A program made the translations under genes and the position numbers. DNA of 64,000 bases from Xanthobacteraceae bacterium (GTDB taxonomy: Bacteria; Pseudomonadota; Alphaproteobacteria; Rhizobiales; Xanthobacteraceae). Position 1 is the first letter of the stretch, and every line of letters starts with the position of its first letter. Under the pieces are notes generated by a model. The model was not told the DNA's origin. It searched no databases and saw nothing but the letters and a program-made list of their open reading frames with translations. Where the stretch lies: positions 1 to 64,000 of the forward strand of contig JAIESR010000011.1 of NCBI GenBank assembly GCA_019745775.1, in the 5' to 3' direction. Below are positions 1 to 10,614 of the stretch, one piece after another.

Positions 1-1518
<1,518 letters not shown>

Positions 1519-1554
1519 GCTTTCCCGTTCCGTCGACGCATCAGCAAATTCTGG

Positions 1555-1587
1555 AGCGGGCCGCTAGCGCGGCCCGCTTTATTTTTT
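1555..1587 (+). terminator. Rho-independent terminator of groEL
   Basis: Perfect 10-bp stem AGCGGGCCGC / GCGGCCCGCT with tetraloop TAGC, followed by a T-rich run (TTATTTTTT). It lies 37 bases after the groEL stop, the textbook position for the end of the groESL transcript. Confidence 0.92.
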
Positions 1588-1683
1588 GCCCATGCCTTCG
1601 CAAACGCGGAGAGATGACCGACAATGCGCCGACGGCGGTAACATTAAGCGACATCTGAAGTCCAGCGACATGGGGAGAGCGTG

Positions 1684-2907
1684 ATGAAACGACAATTCGC
1701 GGCGGTAGCCGCCGTGCTGGCGCTTGTGGTTGCGAGTTCCGGTGCGGTTGCAGAACAGAAGAGCCAGAAGGGCAAGGGCCCGGCGGGCCCGCAGGTCCGC
1801 TATTTTGATTTGTCGTCCAGCGTTTTCAGCGAGCTTGGCGCCGAGGCGATCCTCAAAGAAATCCGCCAGGGTACGACCCTGACCGCCGCCGAGCTCGAGA
1901 TCTGCCACCAGGTGGCGCCCGGCTCCAACCGGCTCGATCGCTTCGTCGTGCCGCTGAAGGTCGAAGGCAACCGGCTGACCGGCAGTGGGCAGAGCCAGGA
2001 AGGTAAGCAAGCGGTCTCGGTCAACCTCACCCGCCGCGCCGCCGGCGGCAACTTCAATTTCGAGGGCACCATCACCGCCGGATCGATCACCGAAAAGGTC
2101 CGCTCGACCGACAACGCCGAGATGACCGAGGAAGAGATCACCGATCAATTCCTGGCAGAGCCGGCGATCGAGGCCGCGCCCGACGACTTCACCGCCGCCT
2201 GGCCGCAAGCGCTGCATGCGCGGGTCGGACGCTCGGCGTTGACCAGCCTGCTCGATGCGCTGCGCGATCAGAACGTGCGGCTGGTCTACAACAGCCTGCT
2301 GCCGTCATGCCGAGTCCTGCGCTCGGGAAATTACTCCGTGCAGATCGACATCGACGCCGAGCGTGCCGGCGCGGTCATGGCCAAAGTGAAATCCGTGTCG
2401 GGGGTAGCCGAGGTCGGATTTTCCCCGAACACGCCGAATATGGGACGCGCGGTGCGCTTCCCCTCCGCCGGATGGCGCGATGGCGGCGGCAAGCTCGAGC
2501 GCGACAAGCTAGCGGCCGCGGTCGCCGCGGCGATGGCCAAGGCCATGGGCGCGACGGTGGGTGCGACCACCTGGGACCCGGTCATGGGCGAGCTTTCGAT
2601 CGAGCTGAAGCGGCCGGATGAATCGGTCGCCGGGCTCAAGCTTTCGCAGATCATCACCGTGTCGACGGTGGTTGCCCCGGAATCGCTCACCAACAACCAG
2701 CAATCCATCCTTTGGATCGAAAGCATCAACTCGCGCATCGCAGACGAGCGCTCACCGCCGCGCCTGACGTTCACCACCAATCAAGGGGATGAAGGCGGCG
2801 AAGGCCAGAACAGCGAGCCCGAAGGCAGTGACGCCCTGCCGGACGCGGTGGCGACGGCGCTGAAAGGCAAGACCTGGGACTCCGACAGCGACCAGTGGCG
2901 CAAGTAG
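1684..2907 (+). CDS. Secreted protein of unknown function
   Basis: About 407 residues with an N-terminal signal peptide (MKRQFAAVAAVLALVVASSG, cut near AVAEQ). The body is soluble, with no membrane helix, and has an acidic low-complexity stretch near residues 365-385 (GDEGGEGQNSEPEG). I do not recognise a family. GTG at 1681 and ATG at 1684 are adjacent; ATG is preferred because GGGGAG at 1674 then has better spacing. It starts about 100 bases after the groEL terminator and converges on the TRAP operon with only six bases between stop codons. Envelope location is inferred from the signal peptide only. Confidence 0.75.
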   Translation: MKRQFAAVAAVLALVVASSGAVAEQKSQKGKGPAGPQVRYFDLSSSVFSELGAEAILKEIRQGTTLTAAELEICHQVAPGSNRLDRFVVPLKVEGNRLTGSGQSQEGKQAVSVNLTRRAAGGNFNFEGTITAGSITEKVRSTDNAEMTEEEITDQFLAEPAIEAAPDDFTAAWPQALHARVGRSALTSLLDALRDQNVRLVYNSLLPSCRVLRSGNYSVQIDIDAERAGAVMAKVKSVSGVAEVGFSPNTPNMGRAVRFPSAGWRDGGGKLERDKLAAAVAAAMAKAMGATVGATTWDPVMGELSIELKRPDESVAGLKLSQIITVSTVVAPESLTNNQQSILWIESINSRIADERSPPRLTFTTNQGDEGGEGQNSEPEGSDALPDAVATALKGKTWDSDSDQWRK

Positions 2908-2913
2908 CCGCGA

Positions 2914-4235
<1,322 letters not shown>

Positions 4236-4239
<4 letters not shown>

Positions 4240-4742
4240 TTTGCACCCCGGAATGCGTCATAGCTCTTGATCGCCTCCGACAGCGACTGCATGAAATAAA
4301 GCGTGAAGCCGATCGGGATCAGCGACTTGATGATGTAGCGGTGGTCGAGGCCACCCGGGTTGGATGAGCCTTCATTGGCGTCCCAGGCCTGCATCACGTA
4401 GTTGATCGACAGCCGGATGACGATGACCGACAACAGCATCCCGAGCACGGCGGCAACGATGTCGACGGCGCGTTTGGTGCGCGGACTGAACGACTGGAAC
4501 AGCACGTCGACGCGCACATGCTCGCCGGCCTTCAGGGCATAGGACATGCCGAGCAGGCAGATCGGGACCAGAATGTGCCATTCGAGCTCTTGCGCCCATA
4601 TCCAGCCGAGCGAGAAGCCGTAGCGCAGCAGCACATTGGCGCCCATGACGAGCGCCAGACCGAGGGCGAGCCAGGAGGTTGCGCGGCCGACGAGATCGAT
4701 GAAGGCGTCGATCCCGCCGGCCAGTTTGCGCGCCGCCTCCAC
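4236..4742 (-). CDS. TRAP transporter small permease (DctQ family)
   Basis: Four-helix inner-membrane subunit, 168 residues. It holds the family-typical segment GEHVRVDVLFQSFSPRTKRA between helices 2 and 3. The start is GTG at 4742, one base after the binding-protein stop, with AGGG about six bases upstream. It is the middle gene of the TRAP operon and should act as partner of the large permease and of the periplasmic binding protein encoded just before it. Confidence 0.93.
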
Positions 4743-4743
4743 C

Positions 4744-5829
4744 TCAAGCCCTGCGGATCTTGTTGTGGTAGACGGCCTCGCTCAGGTCGGCCCAGGCGTC
4801 GTACTTCGCCTTGTAGGCCATGTAGGACGTGTGCACCTTCTTGGTGACCGGGTCCTTGGCCACCGCCTCGGCGAGGATCCGGTCGGTCGCCACGCGCAAC
4901 GCCTTCACAACGTCGTCGGGCAGCGGCTGCGCGATGATGCCCTGGTTCTTGACCAGGTCTTCCATGGCCTCGGCGTTGTTCTTCTGGCACCACGCCTCGC
5001 TGATCACGTTGCAGGCGGCACAGGCGTTCTCGACGATCGCTTTCAGGTCGTTCGGCAGCTTGTTCCACGCCGCCTTGTTGACGATGAGCTCGCTCGCGGT
5101 CGCCATCTCGTGCCAGCCGGTCGTGTAGTAGTACTTCGCGACCTTGTGCAGCCCGAGCTGGCGGTCGAGGAAGGGGCCGACGAACTCGGCAGCGTCGATG
5201 ACGCCGCGTTCGAGATTGGGGAAGATTTCGCCCGGCGCGATCAGGCGGGCATCGACGCCTAGTTCGCGGTAGACGCGGCCGGCGAGGCCGGGGATGCGCA
5301 TCTTCACGCCCTTGAAGTCGTCGACGGTCTTGATCTCCTTACGGAACCAGCCGGTCATCTGCACGCCGGTATTGCCGCACAGGATCGGCACCAGATTGAA
5401 GCGGTCGTAGACTTCGCGCCAAAGCTGAGCGCCGCCGCCGTCGTAGTACCAGCCGTTGAAGCCCTGGAAGTTGAGCCCGAATGGCACAGCGGTGAAGTAT
5501 TGCGCGGCGAAGCTCTTGCCAGTCCAGAAATAGGAATTGGCGTAGTTCATCTCGACCGTTCCGGAGGACACGGCATCGAAGCCCTCGGCCGCAGGGATCA
5601 ACTCGCCGGCGCCATAGAACTGGATCTTGAGGCGGCCATTGGACATGGCCTCGATCCGGCTAATCAGGTCCTTCGCGCTGCCGGGGCCGGTCGAGTAGAA
5701 GGCGGCGTTCGGCCCATAGAAGCTTGTCATCTTCCAGTTGAAGGTCGTCTGCGCCCGCGCTACGGCCGGCGCGGCGACTGCGCCGATGGCGCCAACCGCT
5801 GCGAATTTCGCGAATTCACGTCGTCGCAT
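4744..5829 (-). CDS. TRAP transporter solute-binding protein (DctP family)
   Basis: Periplasmic binding protein, 361 residues. The chosen ATG at 5829 is preceded by GGGGAGAG and begins with a Tat-type signal, MRRREFAKFAAVGAIGAVAA, cut near ARAQ; a longer in-frame start at 5922 lacks support. The mature part follows the TRAP DctP pattern, including the segment KGVKMRIPGLAGRVYRELG and AAEFVGPF, which sit around the carboxylate-binding arginine region. First gene of the operon. A perfect 19-bp palindrome about 95 bases upstream may control it. The sequence resembles the mannitol/chloroaromatic branch of TRAP binding proteins, but the ligand is not certain. Confidence 0.94.
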   Translation of the reverse strand: MRRREFAKFAAVGAIGAVAAPAVARAQTTFNWKMTSFYGPNAAFYSTGPGSAKDLISRIEAMSNGRLKIQFYGAGELIPAAEGFDAVSSGTVEMNYANSYFWTGKSFAAQYFTAVPFGLNFQGFNGWYYDGGGAQLWREVYDRFNLVPILCGNTGVQMTGWFRKEIKTVDDFKGVKMRIPGLAGRVYRELGVDARLIAPGEIFPNLERGVIDAAEFVGPFLDRQLGLHKVAKYYYTTGWHEMATASELIVNKAAWNKLPNDLKAIVENACAACNVISEAWCQKNNAEAMEDLVKNQGIIAQPLPDDVVKALRVATDRILAEAVAKDPVTKKVHTSYMAYKAKYDAWADLSEAVYHNKIRRA

Positions 5830-5923
5830 GATCACTCTCCCCGTTGTCCGGCCGCCTTTTTTGGAAGCAAGTCGTGGGCCAGTGCGACCATAACAATGCC
5901 GGGCGATGGCCGTGAAATGCAAC

Positions 5924-5942
5924 GCAATTCTTCAAGAATTGC
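5924..5942. promoter_or_regulatory. Perfect 19-bp palindrome upstream of TRAP operon 1
   Basis: Two 9-base arms, GCAATTCTT and AAGAATTGC, around a single central C. It is AT-rich against the GC-rich background and lies about 95 bases upstream of the TRAP binding-protein start. This is the form of a dimeric regulator site, but no adjacent regulator gene was seen. It overlaps a candidate terminator hairpin by one base. Confidence 0.45.
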
Positions 5943-5974
5943 CCAGTCGGCAGGCAACCCGCCCGCCGATTGGG
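5942..5974 (-). terminator. Candidate terminator of the 6010-6426 gene
   Basis: Minus-strand hairpin of 14 positions (CCCAATCGGCGGGC with GCCTGCCGACTGGG; one mismatch and one G-U pair) around a five-base loop, 36 bases after the stop. It lacks a clear U-run (CAATTCTT follows), so termination is uncertain. Confidence 0.4.
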
Positions 5975-6009
5975 CCTTGCCCGCCGGGTCCAAGCCAGGG
6001 TTCAGGGCA

Positions 6010-6426
6010 TCAATGCGTTGAGATTCGGAAGCGGAAAGTCGTGGGACCGGCGAACTCCACGATGTCGTTGTTGCGCCGCCACTGCGTGACCTCCAGCATG
6101 GCTTTGGCCATGGCCTGATCACGCTCGATCCGCTCGGGCGTGCAGTTCTCGGGCTTCGCCGACACGAATTCGATCTTGACGTCGCTACCAGTGATTGTGA
6201 ACTTGGCGACCGCGCTGTGGCACCACAGATCGACGCTCGCCTTGCCGTCGGGATGCACCTCGATCATCGGCACCCGGCGCGAGCCCGGCAACGGCTTCAC
6301 CTCCAGCAGCATCTCTTGATCGTACGGAAAGCTCTGCGCGCCGGCCGGCGCAGCGGGCACCAATACGATTGCCGCTGCGGCCAAGGCCGGCAGCCAGCAG
6401 GTACGCAACCATCCTGACATCCGCAT
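6010..6426 (-). CDS. Small secreted protein, META/HslJ-like
   Basis: 138 residues with a signal peptide (hydrophobic segment LPALAAAAIVLVPAAPAGAQ). The mature part (DLWCHSAVAKFTITGSDVKI, then ENCTPERIERDQAMAKAMLE) recalls the META/HslJ fold, which has a Cys-containing turn followed by a helix; this is a pattern judgement, not a search. GGAAGGA lies about eight bases before the ATG at 6426; a second ATG lies two codons on. It sits 33 bases downstream of the rhomboid gene on the same strand and may be co-transcribed. Confidence 0.7.
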   Translation of the reverse strand: MRMSGWLRTCWLPALAAAAIVLVPAAPAGAQSFPYDQEMLLEVKPLPGSRRVPMIEVHPDGKASVDLWCHSAVAKFTITGSDVKIEFVSAKPENCTPERIERDQAMAKAMLEVTQWRRNNDIVEFAGPTTFRFRISTH

Positions 6427-6459
6427 CCTCGCGTCCTTCCTTTTGTGATCCGTACCAGA

Positions 6460-7560
6460 TCAAAGCCCGGGATGGCGAGCGCGTTCCGCGCGTAAGGCGC
6501 CGCCGACAAATCCGACATCGGAGAGGCCGCGCCCAAAATCCCGCCAATAGAGCAGCATCGTCGCCAGGAGGACAATGGCCGCCGCCGTCATGATCGAACG
6601 GTCCACATTCGCGCACGTGCCTGCAACGGCGACCATCGCGGCGTCGGGAATCTTGAACCGCGCGGCGCAGAGCGACGCCAGAGCCTGGGCGAGCGCGCCG
6701 CTCCACAGCAGGATCAGGCCGGCGTTCGCCACCGCAAGCGCGGCGACGACAACGGCGAGGCCCTTCCTCATGGATAGGATGAGATCGGTCAGTTTGACGG
6801 CGGCGAGACACACAACCACGACTCCGAGCACGAGCACCCAGATATTCTGCTGCGATAGCGCAAGCATCGGGTTGTTCCAACAATACGCCGCAACGATGAC
6901 GAATACGATGAAGCCGTTCATTTTCACGAACTCGGGAAACTTGCAGCGCAAGAGCCGCGCAAATAGCCGCTCCAGGACGTCGAGAGAGCCGCACGCCACC
7001 ATGCCGGCGACAAAGCCGCCGAGATGCGCGCCCCAGTCGATTCTGGAGACGGCGAGCGCCAGTGCAATGTTCAAGCTGATGTTGATGACAAAGAAGCTCC
7101 ACTCCAGTCGAATCCGTCCGATCAGCTGCAAGGCCAGCAAGGCGCCCAACAGGGCGGAGATCGCACCGGAAGCTCCAACCGAAAGAAATGGAGCGCCGGC
7201 ATGGGTGACGTGACTGGCGATTGCGCCGCCAACCAAGCCGGCCCCATAGATCAATGTGAAATAGAGCGAGCCCAGACGCCTTTCGAGCGGACCGCCCCAG
7301 ATGATCAGGCAGAGCATGTTGCCCAGAATGTGCAGCGGATTGGCATGCAGAAAGCCGGCAGCGATCATCCGCCAGTACTCGCCGCGGTCGAGCGCGTTGG
7401 AATACAGCGCGCCGTATCGGAACAGCATGTACGCCGGAATATTTGGCTCCTGCACCTGATAGAACAGCCAAGAGAAAAGGCCGACGTTCACGCTCAAGAG
7501 AAGCGGAACCATCACCACGAGGGCCGCAGAAGTGCGATCGAGACCTGCGATGAAGCGCAT
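6460..7560 (-). CDS. Rhomboid family intramembrane serine protease
   Basis: Multi-pass membrane protease, 366 residues. The rhomboid signature is complete: HANPLHILGN (His77, Asn81), the nucleophile motif GASG (Ser131), and the catalytic His in DWGAHLGG (His179). The family role is cleavage of transmembrane segments inside the bilayer. After the core (about residues 1-200) there is a C-terminal extension with further hydrophobic segments (about 215-350) that I cannot name. Substrates are unknown. Confidence 0.93.
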   Translation of the reverse strand: MRFIAGLDRTSAALVVMVPLLLSVNVGLFSWLFYQVQEPNIPAYMLFRYGALYSNALDRGEYWRMIAAGFLHANPLHILGNMLCLIIWGGPLERRLGSLYFTLIYGAGLVGGAIASHVTHAGAPFLSVGASGAISALLGALLALQLIGRIRLEWSFFVINISLNIALALAVSRIDWGAHLGGFVAGMVACGSLDVLERLFARLLRCKFPEFVKMNGFIVFVIVAAYCWNNPMLALSQQNIWVLVLGVVVVCLAAVKLTDLILSMRKGLAVVVAALAVANAGLILLWSGALAQALASLCAARFKIPDAAMVAVAGTCANVDRSIMTAAAIVLLATMLLYWRDFGRGLSDVGFVGGALRAERARHPGL

Positions 7561-7639
7561 CAGGAATCCGAAGCAAGTATGGACTGAAGATCAATTGGGC
7601 TGAACGTTACAAGGATCATGGGGCGACGCGCGATCTTTG

Positions 7640-9487
7640 TCAGCCGATCAACTCACGCACCGCCCGCGCCGCCTGATCGATTGCCAGATGGGCGTAGGCG
7701 TCGCCGCCGGCATCGGAATTGGCGATCGCCACCCGGCCGACCGTCTGCCGCGCGCGCACGAGCGTGTTCTCATAGTCTTCGCCGTCGAACAGCGAATTCT
7801 CCACATAGCCGTAGCCATGCGGCCAGCGGTTGACCGTGATCGCGGCAATATCGCGGTCGCTGGCAAAGCCGCCGTCGCCGAGCATCCGGTCGAGCTCGTC
7901 GCGAATGCGCGCCTCGAATTCCGAGAACGGCATCTGCAGGAGCTTCGCCTGCCCGACCTTGAATTGCTGGCGCGCCGTGAGGCCCTGGTTGGGCGCGCCC
8001 GCAACGTGCACGAGATGCAGCACCATCGGCTCGGCGGGATCGCGCGGATGCCGATAGCCGCCGAGGCTGACGGGGAAATCGAGCGCCACGCGACTATGAA
8101 ATGACATCGGCGCCGAAATCTCGCTGACCTTGAGCTCGACCCATGGCCGCCAGTTAGGCACCAGCACATTGGTGTACACGACCGGCGTCTTGACGTTCTG
8201 CGCCAGCGCCTCGCGCTGCGGCTGCGATAGCTCAGGCATGACATGCGGGATCATCATATGAAAGCACGCGAGCACCGCGTGCCGCGCAGCGATGCGGTAG
8301 AGCCTGCCGTCGCGGACGTACCCGACGCGGATCTCGCCGTCCGCGTTCCGCACGTCGATGCAGGTCGAATCCAGTCGGATGCGCACGGTGGAGTCGGCGT
8401 TGTCCAGCCGCGCATAGTCGAACGGCGCCAGCACGATGTCGTCCATGGTGTTGCCGGGCGCGATGCCGGGGACGAGCCCGCGTACCATCAGCCGCGCGAG
8501 CGACGCGTTGCCGTCCGGGAAATGGTAGATATAGGGCTCGCCACCAGTCGATCCGCCGGACGCCGGCAGGTTGAGCGCGCGAAAGCCGGGATAGCCTTGG
8601 TCGCGCACGTCGGCGGCCGGCACCGCATCGCATCCAAGCCCGAAGAATCCGAGTGTACGGCCCTGGAAGCAGTTCGCGACCTCGACGTTGCAACCCCAGA
8701 CCTTGATCAGGAAATCGCGGTAGCTCGTGGCCTTGAGCAGCTTCAGCTTCTCCTCGGCGCTGCGCCCGGCCAGTGGATCGGGTGCGGCCGAATAGAGTGC
8801 GAGGATCTGCGTCTTGCTCTGTTCGGAGATCGGAAAGCCCGCCACGACCTCGGTGAGCGGCTTGGCGTTCGCGAGCCGCCGGCTCGCATCGCCACGCTGG
8901 ATCAGGGCTTCGCCGATGGCGAGATGATCGCGCCCGAACGCTTCGCGCGGGAAGAACATCCCGCGCGAGAGCCCGAGCGAAGAATAGAGATCGCGCTCGA
9001 ACGCGGTCTCGAAGCGCTTCACGTCGACACCAAGATCGCGCAGCAGACCCTTGCCGGCGTCGGTCCACCAGGAATTCGGCGAGTCGATCGACTGGCTGCC
9101 GCCATAACCGATGACCAGGCGCCCATCGAGCATGAACTCGTTGCGCTTGGCATGGCCGCCAAAGTCATCGTGATTGTCGAGAATGAGGATGCGCGCATCC
9201 TTGCGCGCGCGGCGGTAGAACCAGGCGGCGGCGAGCCCGCTGATGCCGCCGCCGACCACGACGAGGTCGTAGCGCTCGTCGGCTGGCATATCCGCGACGG
9301 AAAATGCCGCCCGGTCGCGCGCAAAGGCGTGGGCGGTCTCGAACGAGCCGGCGTGCTGACCGCGCAGTCCGCGCAGCAGCGGCGGATAGCGCGACGGCTG
9401 TGCGGCAATTTGCGCCGCCGGCGCCAGTCCCGCCGCGATGCCGAGCGCTACGCCGTTAATGAAATCGCGCCGCGTGATTGACTGCAT
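7640..9487 (-). CDS. Exported FAD/NAD(P)-binding oxidoreductase, spermidine dehydrogenase-like
   Basis: 615 residues starting at ATG 9487 with a twin-arginine signal (SITRRDFINGVALGIAAG). Residues about 75-110 form a Rossmann dinucleotide fold (YDLVVVGGGISGLAAAWFYR), followed by LILDNHDDFGGHAKRNEF, the family pattern after the first beta-alpha-beta unit. The N-terminal stretch (YPPLLRGLRGQHAGSFETAH) recalls the SpdH-type periplasmic amine dehydrogenases, so polyamine or amine oxidation is a possibility, not a firm call. It is divergent from the dienelactone hydrolase gene across a 143-bp promoter region. Confidence 0.85.
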   Translation of the reverse strand: MQSITRRDFINGVALGIAAGLAPAAQIAAQPSRYPPLLRGLRGQHAGSFETAHAFARDRAAFSVADMPADERYDLVVVGGGISGLAAAWFYRRARKDARILILDNHDDFGGHAKRNEFMLDGRLVIGYGGSQSIDSPNSWWTDAGKGLLRDLGVDVKRFETAFERDLYSSLGLSRGMFFPREAFGRDHLAIGEALIQRGDASRRLANAKPLTEVVAGFPISEQSKTQILALYSAAPDPLAGRSAEEKLKLLKATSYRDFLIKVWGCNVEVANCFQGRTLGFFGLGCDAVPAADVRDQGYPGFRALNLPASGGSTGGEPYIYHFPDGNASLARLMVRGLVPGIAPGNTMDDIVLAPFDYARLDNADSTVRIRLDSTCIDVRNADGEIRVGYVRDGRLYRIAARHAVLACFHMMIPHVMPELSQPQREALAQNVKTPVVYTNVLVPNWRPWVELKVSEISAPMSFHSRVALDFPVSLGGYRHPRDPAEPMVLHLVHVAGAPNQGLTARQQFKVGQAKLLQMPFSEFEARIRDELDRMLGDGGFASDRDIAAITVNRWPHGYGYVENSLFDGEDYENTLVRARQTVGRVAIANSDAGGDAYAHLAIDQAARAVRELIG

Positions 9488-9630
9488 AATCAACGTATTC
9501 CGAAACTGGTGCCTCGTTACGCGCCACTGACGGGAAGGCGCCGCCACCTTGATCACGTCCAGGTCATAGGGAATATAGCGACCCTCGGCTATGTTATTGG
9601 CATGGCGTGATACCCCAGGGAGAATCCCGA

Positions 9631-10506
9631 ATGGACCAGAAAATCATCGACCTTTACGACGACTTTATCCACGGCGGAATGAACCGCCGCGTTTTCCTCG
9701 AGCGGCTGACGGTGATGGTCGGCTCCACCGCCGCCGCGACCACCGCCATGTCGCTGCTGCAGAGCGACTTTGCGCACGCCCAGATCGTACCCGCCAACGA
9801 CGGCCGCCTCGCCACCGAGCAGGTGTCGTTCGATTCACCGAAGGGCAAGGTCAATGGTTACCTGGCGCGGCCGAAGTCCAGGGGCAAGCGTCCTGCCATT
9901 GTCGTGATTCACGAGAACCGCGGCCTGCATCCGCACATTCAGGACGTCGCGCGCCGGTTCGCAGTAGAGGGCTTCCTGGCCTACGCCCCGGACCTGTTGT
10001 CGCTGGTCGGCGGTACGCCGGCGAACGAGGACGACGCGCTCGCGCTGCACAAGAAGCTCAATCAAGACGACGCCGTGGTGGCGCTCGCCGCCGCGGTGGC
10101 GTTCCTCAAGAAACATCCGGAATCGACCGGCAAGGTCGGCAGCGTCGGCTTCTGCTTCGGCGGCCTGATGGTCAATCGTCTCGCGGTGGCGAGCCGCGAG
10201 CTCGACGCCGGCGTCGCGTATTACGGCCGGCAGGTCGAGGACGCCGACGTGCCCAAGATCACGGCGCCGCTGCTGCTGCACTACGCCGAAAACGACAAGG
10301 GCGTAAACGCCGGCATCGAGGCCTATGAAAAGGCGCTTAAGGCCAACAAGAAGCGTTACACGCTCTATATGTATCCGGGCGCGCAGCACGCCTTCAACAA
10401 CGACACCGGCAAAGCGCGCTATGACAAAGCCGCCGCCGATCTCGCCTGGGGCCGCACCATCGCGTTCTTCAAGGAGACGCTCGGCGTGCCGCCGAATGCG
10501 GCATAG
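9631..10506 (+). CDS. Dienelactone hydrolase family protein with export signal
   Basis: Alpha/beta hydrolase of the dienelactone hydrolase family, 291 residues. The triad is visible: Cys175 in GFCFGG, Asp222 in AENDKG, His253 in AQHAFNN. HENRGLHPHIQDVARR is typical of the YghX-like branch. Before the catalytic domain is a short amphipathic start, then MNRRVFLERLTVMVGSTAAA, which looks like a Tat-like or internal signal segment ending at HAQ. ATG 9631 has AGGGAGA at good spacing; an upstream in-frame ATG at 9607 does not. The substrate is unknown. It converges on TRAP operon 2. Confidence 0.9.
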   Translation: MDQKIIDLYDDFIHGGMNRRVFLERLTVMVGSTAAATTAMSLLQSDFAHAQIVPANDGRLATEQVSFDSPKGKVNGYLARPKSRGKRPAIVVIHENRGLHPHIQDVARRFAVEGFLAYAPDLLSLVGGTPANEDDALALHKKLNQDDAVVALAAAVAFLKKHPESTGKVGSVGFCFGGLMVNRLAVASRELDAGVAYYGRQVEDADVPKITAPLLLHYAENDKGVNAGIEAYEKALKANKKRYTLYMYPGAQHAFNNDTGKARYDKAAADLAWGRTIAFFKETLGVPPNAA

Positions 10507-10539
10507 CGGCGAACCGGGTTACACGTCCGCGACAGAAGG

Positions 10540-10568
10540 AGGGCGCGAAGACCAGATCGTCGCGCCCT
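10540..10568. terminator. Bidirectional hairpin between convergent genes
   Basis: Nine-bp perfect stem AGGGCGCGA / TCGCGCCCT with an 11-base loop, between the dienelactone hydrolase stop and the TRAP large-permease stop. There is no long T-run on either strand. Confidence 0.5.
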
Positions 10569-10614
10569 TCTCGATTCAACGGCAGATGTCGTGACGCCGG
10601 TAAGACGTCCCTAG

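Noticed and set aside
6185-7594. Long minus-strand open frame of 469 codons overlapping the rhomboid gene
   Set aside because: Arg-rich shadow of the rhomboid and META-like genes in another frame, without family motifs.
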